Below the pieces are notes generated by a model. That model saw only the letters and a program-made list of their open reading frames with translations, was not told the origin of the DNA and searched no databases. A DNA stretch of 64,000 bases from Neptunitalea chrysea (GTDB lineage Bacteria; Bacteroidota; Bacteroidia; Flavobacteriales; Flavobacteriaceae). Positions 17,730 through 26,402 of the stretch are shown piece by piece. How positions within the stretch are numbered: the first letter of the stretch is position 1; each line of letters starts with the position of its first letter. The position numbers were made by a program, and so were the translations under genes. Where the stretch lies: positions 122,726 to 186,725 of the forward strand of contig NZ_BRVP01000007.1 in assembly GCF_027924145.1 (NCBI RefSeq), written 5' to 3'.

Positions 17730-18773
17730 ATGAAAAATCTACTGTGTATTGCGGTTATTTTTACTGTTTTAGCTGGCTGCAATAAAAAAGAATCACCTGT
17801 GCATAAATTTAAAGAGGTGGTTATTACTCCTATATTTACTGATACAGTGAGTATTCGAACTCTTGAAATAATGAACAATGGTAATAATGTGGCTTTTGCA
17901 GGCGATAGAGGGATGTACGGATTGTATGATATAAAGAAAGATACATGGCGTACCAAACAGATTACATACGATTCTATTACACCGGAATTTAGAGCGATAG
18001 CACACACCATTAATGACTTTTTTATGATTACGGTAGCAAATCCTGCGTTGTTGTATAAAACTGGAAATCCAGGTGAAATGAATGTTGTGTATAAGGAGGA
18101 AAATGAGAAAGTGTTTTATGATAGTATGAAGTTTTGGAATAATGAGGAAGGGATTGCTGTTGGTGATGCTACAGACGGATGTGCTAGTATTATTATAACC
18201 CGTGACGGGGGATCTAACTGGACGAAAGTTACTTGTGATAAGTTACCTGAATTGAAGGATGGAGAAGCGTTTTTTGCGGCTAGTAATACGAATATAGTAG
18301 TTTTAGGAGACGAAACATGGATTGCTAGTGGGGGTAGCAGATGTGCAATCTTATATTCGCCAGATAAAGGAGTTTCTTGGCAGCTATTTAATACACCTTT
18401 CATAACTGGAGAGAGTGCCGGTATTTTTTCTATTGACTTTTATGATAGATTCAACGGTTTTGCCGTTGGAGGGGATTTTCTTAAGATAGAAGATGATGTA
18501 AACAATAAAGCTATTACTTCTGATGGGGGTAAAACATGGACCATTGTTGCAGACAATGGAGGTGTAGGGTATAAGAGTTGTGTACAGTATGTACCTAACA
18601 GAAATGCCAATGAGATAGTGGCGCTTGGTAGAACCGGAATTAGCTATACACATGATGCAGGTAAAACCTGGAAGAAACTTTCTGATGAGAGTTTCTACAC
18701 GTTTCGGTTTTTAAATGATAGTGTAGCGTATGCAGCAGGGAATAATAAAGTAGCTAAGTTAGAGTTTAAATAA
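17730..18773 (+). CDS. Lipoprotein beta-propeller (Ycf48/BNR-like)
   Basis: 347 residues. A lipoprotein signal with lipobox LAGC (Cys near residue 16) anchors it in a membrane facing the periplasm. Repeated Asp-box/BNR-type blades follow: ITRDGGSNWTKV, YSPDKGVSWQLF, TSDGGKTWTIV and THDAGKTWKKL at roughly 70-residue spacing. Between blades lie GIAVGDATDG and GFAVGGDF, typical of Ycf48/photosystem-assembly-like propellers that are common in non-photosynthetic bacteria. The ligand is unknown. An enzyme role has been claimed for some relatives, but no catalytic motif is visible here. Confidence 0.85.
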   Translation: MKNLLCIAVIFTVLAGCNKKESPVHKFKEVVITPIFTDTVSIRTLEIMNNGNNVAFAGDRGMYGLYDIKKDTWRTKQITYDSITPEFRAIAHTINDFFMITVANPALLYKTGNPGEMNVVYKEENEKVFYDSMKFWNNEEGIAVGDATDGCASIIITRDGGSNWTKVTCDKLPELKDGEAFFAASNTNIVVLGDETWIASGGSRCAILYSPDKGVSWQLFNTPFITGESAGIFSIDFYDRFNGFAVGGDFLKIEDDVNNKAITSDGGKTWTIVADNGGVGYKSCVQYVPNRNANEIVALGRTGISYTHDAGKTWKKLSDESFYTFRFLNDSVAYAAGNNKVAKLEFK

Positions 18774-18797
18774 GTTGCAAGTATTGAATAAAATAAG

Positions 18798-18827
18798 AAA
18801 AAGATGAAGCGGCAACTTCATCTTTTT
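18798..18827. terminator. Bidirectional terminator
   Basis: AAAAAGATGAAG (18798-18809), loop CGGCAA, CTTCATCTTTTT (18816-18827), followed by T on plus and preceded by A-rich sequence that gives a T-tract on minus. It lies between the convergent genes ending at 18773 and 18883. Confidence 0.85.
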
Positions 18828-18882
18828 TGTTATCAGTATGTGTCATTATGAAAAATGTACTTCTTAAGCACTGGCTGTTATA

Positions 18883-19329
18883 TTAATGTGGGCCGCCGCG
18901 CCGTTTACCTATTTTTCTAAGCAATTCTCTGTTAAAATCGTCTTCCACCTTTTTAAGCAACAGAATTTTTTTGGCCGATAGTATTTTCTTTAAATCGGCA
19001 TTCATTTGCTTGTGTTCGTTTAATAGTTCATTTTCTAAGTCAATAAACTCATCTAACATTGCTTGAGCCTCCGATTCTGAAATTTCGTCTATTGGCTTAT
19101 TGAATTTCATTTTAATACCACGCATTTCTTTGTGGCGTAACTCAAAAATACGTTCATCGTGTTTGTTGTAAATAGGCCAAAACTTTTCAGCTTGCTGAGG
19201 TGTTAACTCCAAGTGTTCCGTTATATAGGCTATTTTCATCGTCTTTATCTTATCTTTCCACTTGGGATTTTGTGCCCATGTAGTAGAGAGTACGCCTAGT
19301 GCTAGTAGTATGAATGTTTTTAATTTCAT
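18883..19329 (-). CDS. Periplasmic Spy/LTXXQ-like helical protein
   Basis: 148 residues with a signal peptide (FILLALGVLSTTWAQ). A helical charged body follows: YITEHLELTPQQAEKFWPIY near residues 35-54 contains the LTPQQA motif typical of Spy/CpxP-like or sensor-type periplasmic proteins. The later part is helix-rich with LLLKKVEDDF, and the C-terminus GKRRGGPH is basic. It is the last gene of an operon with a sigma factor and a membrane protein carrying an anti-sigma-like layout. This suggests a chaperone or signal-sensing subunit of an envelope-stress system (inference). Confidence 0.75.
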   Translation of the reverse strand: MKLKTFILLALGVLSTTWAQNPKWKDKIKTMKIAYITEHLELTPQQAEKFWPIYNKHDERIFELRHKEMRGIKMKFNKPIDEISESEAQAMLDEFIDLENELLNEHKQMNADLKKILSAKKILLLKKVEDDFNRELLRKIGKRRGGPH

Positions 19330-19341
19330 GAGTTTTTCCTG

Positions 19342-19851
19342 TTATTCTTCTTCTTGAGTTATGTTGTATACAGATAAATAATTAATAATATCATCTTCAG
19401 ATAGTTCGTTGGAGTTTGTCATAGTAATAGTTGCTATATCATCACTAAATGCTTCTCCCACATCGTAAGAGCTTATTGGTAAGTAACCTGCTTCTATAGA
19501 GTTTTCAATGTCAGTAGCTGTTAGTGTGTTAATCTCGTTGTTGCCATTAAATATACTGTTAATACCAAGAGCCACTATAATTATGGCGGCCACGCTACCT
19601 GCTATGTAATTGAACCTTTTAACCCAACTTATTTTTCTGATAGGTTTTACATTTTCCGAACTTATTTTAGCCAAAATGTCAATTTCTACATCTTCAAAAT
19701 AAGTATCAGGAATTTTGAAACCAGTTTCTTTCGGAAAATCGGGTACTTTTTCATTTGCAATGGTATGCATAAGTCGTTCTTCAAAATTCTCGAAATAATT
19801 TTCGGGAATTTTAAATCCTTCTTTTTTAATATGTGAATTTTTATTTTCCAT
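19342..19851 (-). CDS. Single-pass membrane protein, putative anti-sigma factor
   Basis: 169 residues. The cytoplasmic part carries two similar copies of a motif: GFKIPENYFENFEERLMHTI (about 12-31) and GFKIPDTYFEDVEIDILAKI (about 44-63). A basic region and one membrane helix (YIAGSVAAIIIVALGINSIF, about 87-107) follow, then an acidic extracytoplasmic tail of about 60 residues. The order of sigma factor, single-pass protein and periplasmic protein fits an ECF sigma with its membrane anti-sigma. No zinc-type HxxxCxxC anti-sigma motif is present, so inhibition would have to act through the repeated helices. The assignment rests on context. Confidence 0.65.
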   Translation of the reverse strand: MENKNSHIKKEGFKIPENYFENFEERLMHTIANEKVPDFPKETGFKIPDTYFEDVEIDILAKISSENVKPIRKISWVKRFNYIAGSVAAIIIVALGINSIFNGNNEINTLTATDIENSIEAGYLPISSYDVGEAFSDDIATITMTNSNELSEDDIINYLSVYNITQEEE

Positions 19852-19884
19852 TACATTGTTTTGATTGTTAAAATCCCAAAAGGT

Positions 19885-20427
19885 TTAATCCTTAGTAAGA
19901 TATTCTTCTAGTTTCTTAACTGCATGATGATAGGATGACTTTAATGCTCCAACCGAAGTATCTAAAATTTGAGACATTTCTTCGTATTTCAATTCTTCGA
20001 AATATTTCATATTAAAAACCAAGCGCTGTTTTTCCGGTAATTTGGCAATTGCCGCTTGAAGTTTTAACTGAATATCGCTTCCTTCAAAATACACATCTGC
20101 TTGCAGATTTTGTATTTTACTCTCTTGCATCTCCTTATCTGTAATATTGGCTTTACGAGCTTTTTGTTTTAAAAACGAAAGAGACTCGTTGGTTGCAATA
20201 CGGTACATCCAGGAGAATAAGGCGCTTTCACCTTTAAATGAGTCTATATTTCTATAGATTTTTAAAAAGGTGTTTTGCAACACATCATCGGCGTCATCAT
20301 GATCTAATACAATCCTCCTGATATGCCAATACAATCGTTCTTTGTATTGAGACACCAATTGCTGAAAGGCCCTGTTTTGGGTTTCCTTGTTTTGCAACGC
20401 TGCTATAAATAGATCTTCCTGAACCAA
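19885..20427 (-). CDS. ECF-type RNA polymerase sigma factor
   Basis: 180 residues. Sigma region 2 is read as HDDADDVLQNTFLKIYRNI and SALFSWMYRIATNES (about residues 38-80). Region 4 is read as LPEKQRLVFNMKYFEELKYE followed by the helix-turn-helix SQILDTSVGALKSSYHHAVK (about 125-172). There is no region 1 or 3, as expected for the ECF class. It directs a regulon that cannot be read from here. It is the first gene of a three-gene operon, and a 280-base gap separates it from the ABC gene. Confidence 0.92.
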   Translation of the reverse strand: MVQEDLFIAALQNKETQNRAFQQLVSQYKERLYWHIRRIVLDHDDADDVLQNTFLKIYRNIDSFKGESALFSWMYRIATNESLSFLKQKARKANITDKEMQESKIQNLQADVYFEGSDIQLKLQAAIAKLPEKQRLVFNMKYFEELKYEEMSQILDTSVGALKSSYHHAVKKLEEYLTKD

Positions 20428-20572
20428 GCTTAAATTTAATTTGTTTGTATATATAGACCTTTAATGTAACCAATAGTTTAATCAACTGGTTGGATTTAAG
20501 AAGGATTTAATATAAAACATGTATTTCGTCGAAAAAAACGAACACTTTATGGATTTTTCATGAAAACTTTTT

Positions 20573-20672
20573 TATATTTGAACCGTAGAGTAGTCCCAAA
20601 TTTTTATCGCTATTAATTTTTATATAAACAAAAGGGCGCGTTTCGGTAAGCCGAACGCGCCTTTATTTGGGA
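20573..20672 (+). ncRNA. Candidate small RNA (low confidence)
   Basis: In the gap between two minus-strand operons, a plus-strand -7 box TATATTTG (20573-20580) is followed by about 90 bases with no reading frame. A GC-rich hairpin GGCGCG...CGG/CCG...CGCGCC (20635-20661) comes next. TCCCAAAT (20594-20601) can pair with ATTTGGGA (20665-20672) to close the whole segment. The same hairpin also serves as a minus-strand terminator, so the RNA is only a possibility. Confidence 0.25.
20631..20661 (-). terminator. Terminator of the ABC transporter operon
   Basis: On the minus strand GGCGCGTTCGG, loop CTTA, CCGAAACGCGCC with one bulged base is followed by CTTTTGTTT. It lies about 45 bases after the stop at 20708. 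Confidence 0.75.
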
Positions 20673-20707
20673 TGAAGATTAAGTCGTCTTTATTTTTTAA
20701 ATTTCTT

Positions 20708-22549
20708 CTAGTCGAAAGACTGCATTTCTACAAGTTTCTTATAATGTCCGTTTAAAGCCATTAACTCTTTGTGAGATCCTTGCTCAATAATTTCACCTTT
20801 TTGCATTACTACAATAAGGTCTGCGTTTTGAATAGTAGACAAACGGTGAGCAATAACAATAGAAGTACGGTTTTGCATCATTTTTTCCAAAGCATCTTGT
20901 ACTAGTCGTTCACTTTCGGTGTCTAACGATGACGTAGCTTCGTCTAATATCATAATGGGAGGGTTCTTAAGAACCGCTCTGGCAATAGACAAACGTTGTT
21001 GTTGTCCGCCACTTAAATTATTTCCACTGTCTCCTATATTAAAATCAAGACCTCCTTTTTCTTGAATAAAATCATATGCGTTAGCCACCTGAGTAGCGTT
21101 AGCAATCTCAGTTTCTGTAGCATCAATTTTACCAATTCTAAGGTTGTTTTCAATACTGTCATTAAACAGAATTGATTTTTGAGAAACCATGCCAAAAAGA
21201 TTTCTTAAGGAATATAAAGACATGTCTTTAATGTCTACTCCATCAATAGTAATGGTACCTTCATTTACATCATAAAAACGAGTAACTAAGTTTGCTATAG
21301 TACTTTTACCACTACCAGATTGGCCCACTAAGGCAACAGTTTTGCCTTTTGGAACAGTAAGGTTAAAGTTTTTAAGTACATAGTTGCTATCTTCCTTGTA
21401 TTTAAAAGAGATGTTGTTAATAGTAATATTACTTTCAAACCCTTGCTTGTCAATTGCATTAGGGGCATTAGTAAGTATATTATCTGTTTCTAAAAATTCA
21501 AGGATACGTTGTGCTGCTCCATCACCTCTTTTTAATGAATAGCTAGCTTTAGAGATCGCTTTTGCTGGAGTAAGAATATTGTATGCCAATAAGATGTACC
21601 CCAAGAAAAAAGCTGGATCCATAGAGTTGTCTATAAACACTAAATACCCTCCATAAAGAAGTAAAATGCCAATAGTAATAATCCCTAACAACTCACTTAG
21701 TGGAGATGCTACATTTTGACGGTTTAAAACCTTGTTAGAATAGTATGTGTAACGTTCTGTAGATTCTTCAAATTTAGTTTTAAAAATTCCTTCAGCATTA
21801 AAAGCTTTGATAATGCGAAGTCCCCCCATAGTTTCTTCTAAAACAGAAAGAAAAATACCCTGTTCGTTTTGAACTCTTAAAGAACCTTTCTTTAAAGATT
21901 TTCCTACAACAGATATAAGATATCCTGAAATTGGTAAAAATAAGAAAACGAAAATGGTAAGTTTGACACTAAAGGCAATCATCAGTGCTAATGAGAAGAT
22001 GATGTTTAGAGGTTCTCTAACAATCATTTCTAAGATTGATAGTACTGAATTTCTTACTTCCTGTACATCACTGGTAACTCTGGCTATAGTATCTCCTTTG
22101 GTTTTTTCTGAGTAGAAAGAAAGTGGAAACTTTATAAGCTTTTCATACATGGCATTTCTAATATCTTGAAGAATTCCATTTCTCAAAAAAGTTATAAAAT
22201 ACATTGCAAGATAATTGGTTAAGTTTTTTAACAAAAACAATATAATTATTGCAGATACAGTAATCATAAGAACCTTGAAATTACCATATTCATCAATATA
22301 GTCTGCAATATAATAGTTCAAAGAATCTTCCAGATAATCTTTAATGTCTAAGATACCAGTAAATATTGGTTTTTGAACGATTGTAGTCGGGGCCTCATCT
22401 GCTTTAAAGATAACCTTTAAAACAGGAATAAGCGCTACAAAGGACATGGTCCCGAATAGCGCATATAAGATGTTAAAAAATATGTTTAAGTAAGCGTATT
22501 TTTTATAAGGTTTCGCAAAGCGAAGGATTTTTTTAAAATATGGATTCAT
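20708..22549 (-). CDS. MsbA-like ABC exporter (fused permease and ATPase)
   Basis: 613 residues. The N-terminal half has about six membrane helices (from residue 18 to about 345). The C-terminal ATPase carries Walker A GQSGSGKST near residue 415, signature NLSGGQQQRLSIARAVL near 515, Walker B PIMILDEATSSLD, and the switch His in IVIAHRLSTIQ. This half-size transporter should work as a homodimer that flips a lipid or exports a hydrophobic compound. The downstream position in an operon with a phosphohexomutase and a dolichol-phosphate-mannose-type glycosyltransferase fits a lipid-linked sugar or lipid A substrate (inference). Confidence 0.9.
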   Translation of the reverse strand: MNPYFKKILRFAKPYKKYAYLNIFFNILYALFGTMSFVALIPVLKVIFKADEAPTTIVQKPIFTGILDIKDYLEDSLNYYIADYIDEYGNFKVLMITVSAIIILFLLKNLTNYLAMYFITFLRNGILQDIRNAMYEKLIKFPLSFYSEKTKGDTIARVTSDVQEVRNSVLSILEMIVREPLNIIFSLALMIAFSVKLTIFVFLFLPISGYLISVVGKSLKKGSLRVQNEQGIFLSVLEETMGGLRIIKAFNAEGIFKTKFEESTERYTYYSNKVLNRQNVASPLSELLGIITIGILLLYGGYLVFIDNSMDPAFFLGYILLAYNILTPAKAISKASYSLKRGDGAAQRILEFLETDNILTNAPNAIDKQGFESNITINNISFKYKEDSNYVLKNFNLTVPKGKTVALVGQSGSGKSTIANLVTRFYDVNEGTITIDGVDIKDMSLYSLRNLFGMVSQKSILFNDSIENNLRIGKIDATETEIANATQVANAYDFIQEKGGLDFNIGDSGNNLSGGQQQRLSIARAVLKNPPIMILDEATSSLDTESERLVQDALEKMMQNRTSIVIAHRLSTIQNADLIVVMQKGEIIEQGSHKELMALNGHYKKLVEMQSFD

Positions 22550-24267
22550 TAACTTAATTTCAGTTCTGTAATCATAGCATCTATTCTATCATTTAATACT
22601 TTTTCGGTAGATTTAAATGCCCCTGTACTTTCTAATGTGGTATTTACACTAAAATAGAATTTAATTTTAGGCTCGGTACCACTTGGTCTTGCAGCAATTT
22701 TACTACCATCTTCAGTATAATAAATCAATACGTTTGATTTAGGAATATCTATTTCTTCTTTTTCACCAGTAACAGGGTTTGTTGCTATAGATGCCTTATA
22801 ATCTTCTATACGTATTACTTTAGTACCGTTGATAGTTTCAAACGGATTCTCTCTAAGGTCAATCATCATTTGGTTGATTTCCTGCATACCACTAATTCCT
22901 TTTTTAACCAAAGAAATTAAACGCTCTTTGTAGAAACCAAATTCAGTATAAGTAACAATAAGATCTTGGTAAAAAGAACTTCCTTTGGCTTTTGCATTAG
23001 CAGCAATTTGGCAAGCTAAAAGGGTAGAGGTAACAGCATCTTTATCACGTACAAAGTCACCTACCATAAAACCAAAACTTTCTTCACCACCACCCACAAA
23101 TGTTTGTTCAGGGAAGTCTAGAATCATTTTAGCAATCCATTTGAATCCGGTAAGTCCTAACTTACATTCTACACCATAGGCATCTCCTAGAGCAGACATC
23201 ATAGGGGTAGAAACAATAGTAGATGCTATAAACTCATCTCCTTTAAATCCTTTTTCTTTCCAACGGTCTAATAAAAACTTGGTCATCATAACCATCGTTT
23301 GGTTACCGTTTAAAAGAATCATTTTACCTTCTTCGTCTCTAACAGCAATCCCTAAACGGTCACTATCAGGATCTGTACCAACAACCATATCAGCTCCAAT
23401 TTCTTCCGCTTTAGCCAACGCCATGGTTAACGCTTCAGGCTCTTCAGGGTTAGGAGATTTTACTGTAGGGAAATCCCCATCTGGTACAGCTTGCTCTTCT
23501 ACAATAGTTACATTAAAACCTGCTCTGTTTAATACTTCCGGTAAAGTAGTAATAGAGGTGCCGTGTAATGAAGTAAATACAATTTTGAAATCTTCTTTAC
23601 CAGCAATATCAAAACTTCCGTTTTCAATAGAAGCATTAATAAAAGCTTCATCAACGTCTTTGTCTATGTATTCTATTAAATCTTCGTTACTATCAAATTT
23701 AATAGCAGAAAAATCTAGCGAATCAATTTCTTTAATTAGTTCGGCATCTTGAGGCGGAACTAACTGACCACCATCTGTCCAGTATACTTTGTATCCGTTA
23801 TATTCTGGTGGGTTGTGCGATGCCGTTAATACAATACCACAGTGGCATTCTAAATGTCTTACAGAGAACGAAAGCTCAGGAGTAGTTCTTAAATCAGAGA
23901 ATAAGAATACTTTAATTCCGTTAGCAGAAAACACGTCTGCAACTACTTTAGCTAACGTCTTAGAGTTATGACGGCAGTCATAAGCAATAACTACTTTTAA
24001 CTCTTCGTCTGGGTATACCTCCTTTAAGTAATTACTTAACCCTTGTGTGTTTTTACCTAATGTATATTTGTTAATACGATTAGTACCAACACCCATAACA
24101 CCTCTCATACCACCGGTACCAAATTCAAGATTTTTGAAGAAACTTTCATTTAATTCTTCTTTGTTGTTAGCAATTAAATCTTCAATTTTTGACTGCGTTT
24201 CCTTGTCAAAAGTATCGGTAAGCCATTGCTTTGCTATTTCTAAGCTTTTTTCAAAAGATGTTTCCAT
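22549..24267 (-). CDS. Phosphoglucomutase/phosphomannomutase
   Basis: 572 residues, the length of the bacterial PgcA-type alpha-phosphohexomutase. Domains in order: the N-terminal substrate-recognition segment ([18 protein letters not shown], about 47-64), phosphoserine loop [16 protein letters not shown] (about 145), metal loop [11 protein letters not shown] (about 300), sugar-binding [20 protein letters not shown] (about 392), and phosphate-binding [13 protein letters not shown] near the C-terminus. All catalytic features are intact. It interconverts glucose or mannose 1- and 6-phosphates. The stop overlaps the start of the ABC exporter by one base. Confidence 0.94.
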   Translation of the reverse strand: METSFEKSLEIAKQWLTDTFDKETQSKIEDLIANNKEELNESFFKNLEFGTGGMRGVMGVGTNRINKYTLGKNTQGLSNYLKEVYPDEELKVVIAYDCRHNSKTLAKVVADVFSANGIKVFLFSDLRTTPELSFSVRHLECHCGIVLTASHNPPEYNGYKVYWTDGGQLVPPQDAELIKEIDSLDFSAIKFDSNEDLIEYIDKDVDEAFINASIENGSFDIAGKEDFKIVFTSLHGTSITTLPEVLNRAGFNVTIVEEQAVPDGDFPTVKSPNPEEPEALTMALAKAEEIGADMVVGTDPDSDRLGIAVRDEEGKMILLNGNQTMVMMTKFLLDRWKEKGFKGDEFIASTIVSTPMMSALGDAYGVECKLGLTGFKWIAKMILDFPEQTFVGGGEESFGFMVGDFVRDKDAVTSTLLACQIAANAKAKGSSFYQDLIVTYTEFGFYKERLISLVKKGISGMQEINQMMIDLRENPFETINGTKVIRIEDYKASIATNPVTGEKEEIDIPKSNVLIYYTEDGSKIAARPSGTEPKIKFYFSVNTTLESTGAFKSTEKVLNDRIDAMITELKLS

Positions 24268-24285
24268 AATAGAGTCTTAAAATAG

Positions 24286-25269
24286 TTAAGTTAAATTAAT
24301 ATTATTTGAATTTTGAATTGAAGATAGGTTTAGTTTGTGAGCTATTTTATAATTTTTATGATCCTGTTTACTTCTTAAAATCATTTCAGTAATAAAGCCA
24401 GCCAAAAAAAACTGTGTTCCAATAATCATTGTTACCATTGCTAAATAAAACTGAGGGCGTTCCGTAAGCAATCTACCTTCAGGATTAATAAATAGTTTAT
24501 CAATACCAAGGTATCCCGCAAAACAAAATCCGATAAAAAACATTAGAATTCCCATAGCTCCAAATAAGTGCATTGGTCGTTTTCCAAATTTAGAAATAAA
24601 CCAAATGGTAAGCAAATCTAAAAGACCATGAATAAAGCGTTCTGCTCCAAATTTTGTTTTACCGTATTTACGTGCCTGATGTTGTACCGGTTTCTCATCT
24701 ATTTTGTAGAAACCTGCGTTTTTAGCAAGTACCGGAATGTAGCGATGCATTTCGCCACTAACATCTACGTTTTTAATTACTACCTTTTTATAAGCTTTTA
24801 ATCCACAATTAAAATCGTGAAGATGTAACCCTGATATTTTTCTGGCAGCCCAGTTAAATAATTTAGAAGGAAGGTTTTTAGCAATAATGGAGTCGTATCT
24901 AACTTTTTTCCACCCCGAAATGAGGTCGTAACCTTCGTTAATAATCAGGTCGTAAAGTTCAGGTATTTCGTCTGGGCTATCTTGTAGGTCGCCATCCATG
25001 GTAATTACTACATCACCCTCAACTTCCAAAAACCCGGCATTAAGTGCCTGCGATTTTCCATAGTTTCTTAAAAAGCGAATGCCTTTGACGTTTGGGTTGC
25101 TGTTGCTTAAGTGTTCAATAAGCTCCCAGCTAGCATCAGTACTACCGTCGTCAATAAAAAGTATTTCGTAAGAATATTGATTGGATTGCATTACGCGTAC
25201 AATCCAATCGTGTAATTCTTGTAAAGATTCTTGTTCGTTCAGTAATGGTATTACTACCGATATATTCAT
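24286..25269 (-). CDS. GT2 glycosyltransferase, polyprenyl-phosphate type
   Basis: 327 residues. The GT-A domain begins at the N-terminus: VVIPLLNEQESLQEL, FIDDGSTDASW near residue 45, and the catalytic metal motif ITMDGDLQDSPDE near 90. Two membrane helices follow (about 235-257 and 272-297), then a short basic tail. This is the layout of DPM1/GtrB-type enzymes that load a sugar from a nucleotide donor onto a polyprenyl phosphate. It sits between DUF4199 and the phosphomutase, whose product could feed the donor pool. Confidence 0.9.
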   Translation of the reverse strand: MNISVVIPLLNEQESLQELHDWIVRVMQSNQYSYEILFIDDGSTDASWELIEHLSNSNPNVKGIRFLRNYGKSQALNAGFLEVEGDVVITMDGDLQDSPDEIPELYDLIINEGYDLISGWKKVRYDSIIAKNLPSKLFNWAARKISGLHLHDFNCGLKAYKKVVIKNVDVSGEMHRYIPVLAKNAGFYKIDEKPVQHQARKYGKTKFGAERFIHGLLDLLTIWFISKFGKRPMHLFGAMGILMFFIGFCFAGYLGIDKLFINPEGRLLTERPQFYLAMVTMIIGTQFFLAGFITEMILRSKQDHKNYKIAHKLNLSSIQNSNNINLT

Positions 25270-25301
25270 ACTTCAAAAAAATAGAAGTCAAAAATAGGGA
25301 A

Positions 25302-25844
25302 TTAGAATGAGTCTTCTGTCTTTTTCATAGCTAAACCTGATATAAGGGAAATAATAAATCCCATAAAACAATACCAAAGTATACCCATTGCTGCAATCAT
25401 AAGAGGTGATGACATAAATTCGATTGCAGATCGAGTAGTTTTTATTTGCTCTTTGGTCATACTAGGGTTACCATTCATTGTTTTTAGCACTTGATCATCT
25501 ATCAATTGTTGATATAATGCCGGGTCTATAACTAGCATAAATAGGACTTGATATATTGATGAGATAACGGCTGCAATAGCTGCCGCACCTACGCCAATTT
25601 TAAGTGCATCACCAAGAGATAGATATCCTTCGTTTTTCTTTTTAAATTTAAGAATTCCTAATATAATGAATGTGATCATGGCTATGAACCATAGGATGTT
25701 AGCAACCCATCCTAAAGTTTTTATTTCTCCGATTGTGTAAAGAACAACAGATGCAACAACCGTAATTAATCCAATGACAATACCATTGGAAAGCATTATC
25801 TCAATTGAATTTGGTTTAGATTCCATAATTGGTTTAGATTCCAT
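25302..25844 (-). CDS. DUF4199 membrane protein
   Basis: 180 residues with four membrane segments (about 15-35, 44-64, 80-105 and 148-172), the DUF4199 layout. A loop with TMNGNPSMTKEQIKTTRSAI lies between segments three and four. The annotated start lies in an 18-bp tandem duplication that creates two in-frame ATGs, so residues 1-6 (MESKPI) repeat as 7-12 (MESKPN). The inner ATG at 25824-25826 is an equally good start. It is the first gene of the operon with the glycosyltransferase. Function is unknown. Confidence 0.8.
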   Translation of the reverse strand: MESKPIMESKPNSIEIMLSNGIVIGLITVVASVVLYTIGEIKTLGWVANILWFIAMITFIILGILKFKKKNEGYLSLGDALKIGVGAAAIAAVISSIYQVLFMLVIDPALYQQLIDDQVLKTMNGNPSMTKEQIKTTRSAIEFMSSPLMIAAMGILWYCFMGFIISLISGLAMKKTEDSF

Positions 25845-25847
25845 AAT
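25812..25847. repeat. 18-bp perfect tandem duplication over the DUF4199 start
   Basis: TGGTTTAGATTCCATAAT occurs twice in direct succession (25812-25829 and 25830-25847). Each copy carries the reverse complement of ATG, so the duplication adds six codons and a second start to the minus-strand gene. Confidence 0.95.
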
Positions 25848-25947
25848 ATGATTAGTTTTTTATTTATTACTTTAGTGCAAAGTAAGCTAAAAATGTTACA
25901 GTTTTAGGGTTTGATTTTGTTTTAGTAGAAAAAAAATAAAAATAATC

Positions 25948-25977
25948 TTGTCAGATTGTTTTTAATGCTTACATTTG
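25948..25977 (+). promoter_or_regulatory. Promoter of rpmE2 (TTG, 19 bp, TACATTTG)
   Basis: TTG at 25948-25950 and TACATTTG at 25970-25977 are separated by 19 bases, a full match to the Bacteroidota -33/-7 consensus. The start codon lies 43 bases downstream of the -7 box. Confidence 0.8.
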
Positions 25978-26020
25978 CACCTCAAAATTTGGTAAAAGAA
26001 TTAAAAATCAGGCATAAGCG

Positions 26021-26272
26021 ATGAAAAAAGATATACATCCAGAAAATTATAGATTAGTGGCTTTTAAAGACATGTCTAACGATGACGTTTTTATCACTAA
26101 GTCTACTGTAGAAACTAAAGAGACTATTGAAGTTGACGGTGTTGAGTATCCAGTTTTTAAAATGGAGATTTCTAGAACATCGCATCCTTTCTATACAGGT
26201 AAATCTAAACTTATTGATACTGCTGGTAGAATTGATAAATTCAAAAACAAATATGCTAAATTCAAAAAGTAA
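26021..26272 (+). CDS. rpmE2: Large ribosomal subunit protein bL31, type B
   Basis: 83 residues: [19 protein letters not shown], then [20 protein letters not shown] and a basic C-terminus with [14 protein letters not shown]. The zinc-binding cysteines of the C+ form are absent, as expected for type B (YkgM-like) L31. As the only L31 in view with a strong promoter it is probably the main copy, though a C+ paralogue elsewhere cannot be excluded. A terminator follows 30 bases after the stop. Confidence 0.96.
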   Translation: MKKDIHPENYRLVAFKDMSNDDVFITKSTVETKETIEVDGVEYPVFKMEISRTSHPFYTGKSKLIDTAGRIDKFKNKYAKFKK

Positions 26273-26301
26273 TTACTTTTTAGAATTAGTCAAAATATTT
26301 A

Positions 26302-26330
26302 AAGCTCTGCTACTTGCAGGGCTTTTTTAT
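26302..26330 (+). terminator. Terminator after rpmE2
   Basis: AAGCTCTGC (26302-26310), short loop, GCAGGGCTT (26316-26324) with one G-T pair, followed by TTTTTATTTTT. Confidence 0.85.
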
Positions 26331-26402
26331 TTTTAACTACCTCCTGTTACAGAAACACAATCTAAATTGTATCTTTAGGCTTTTAAAAAATGCTTCTGTA
26401 CT

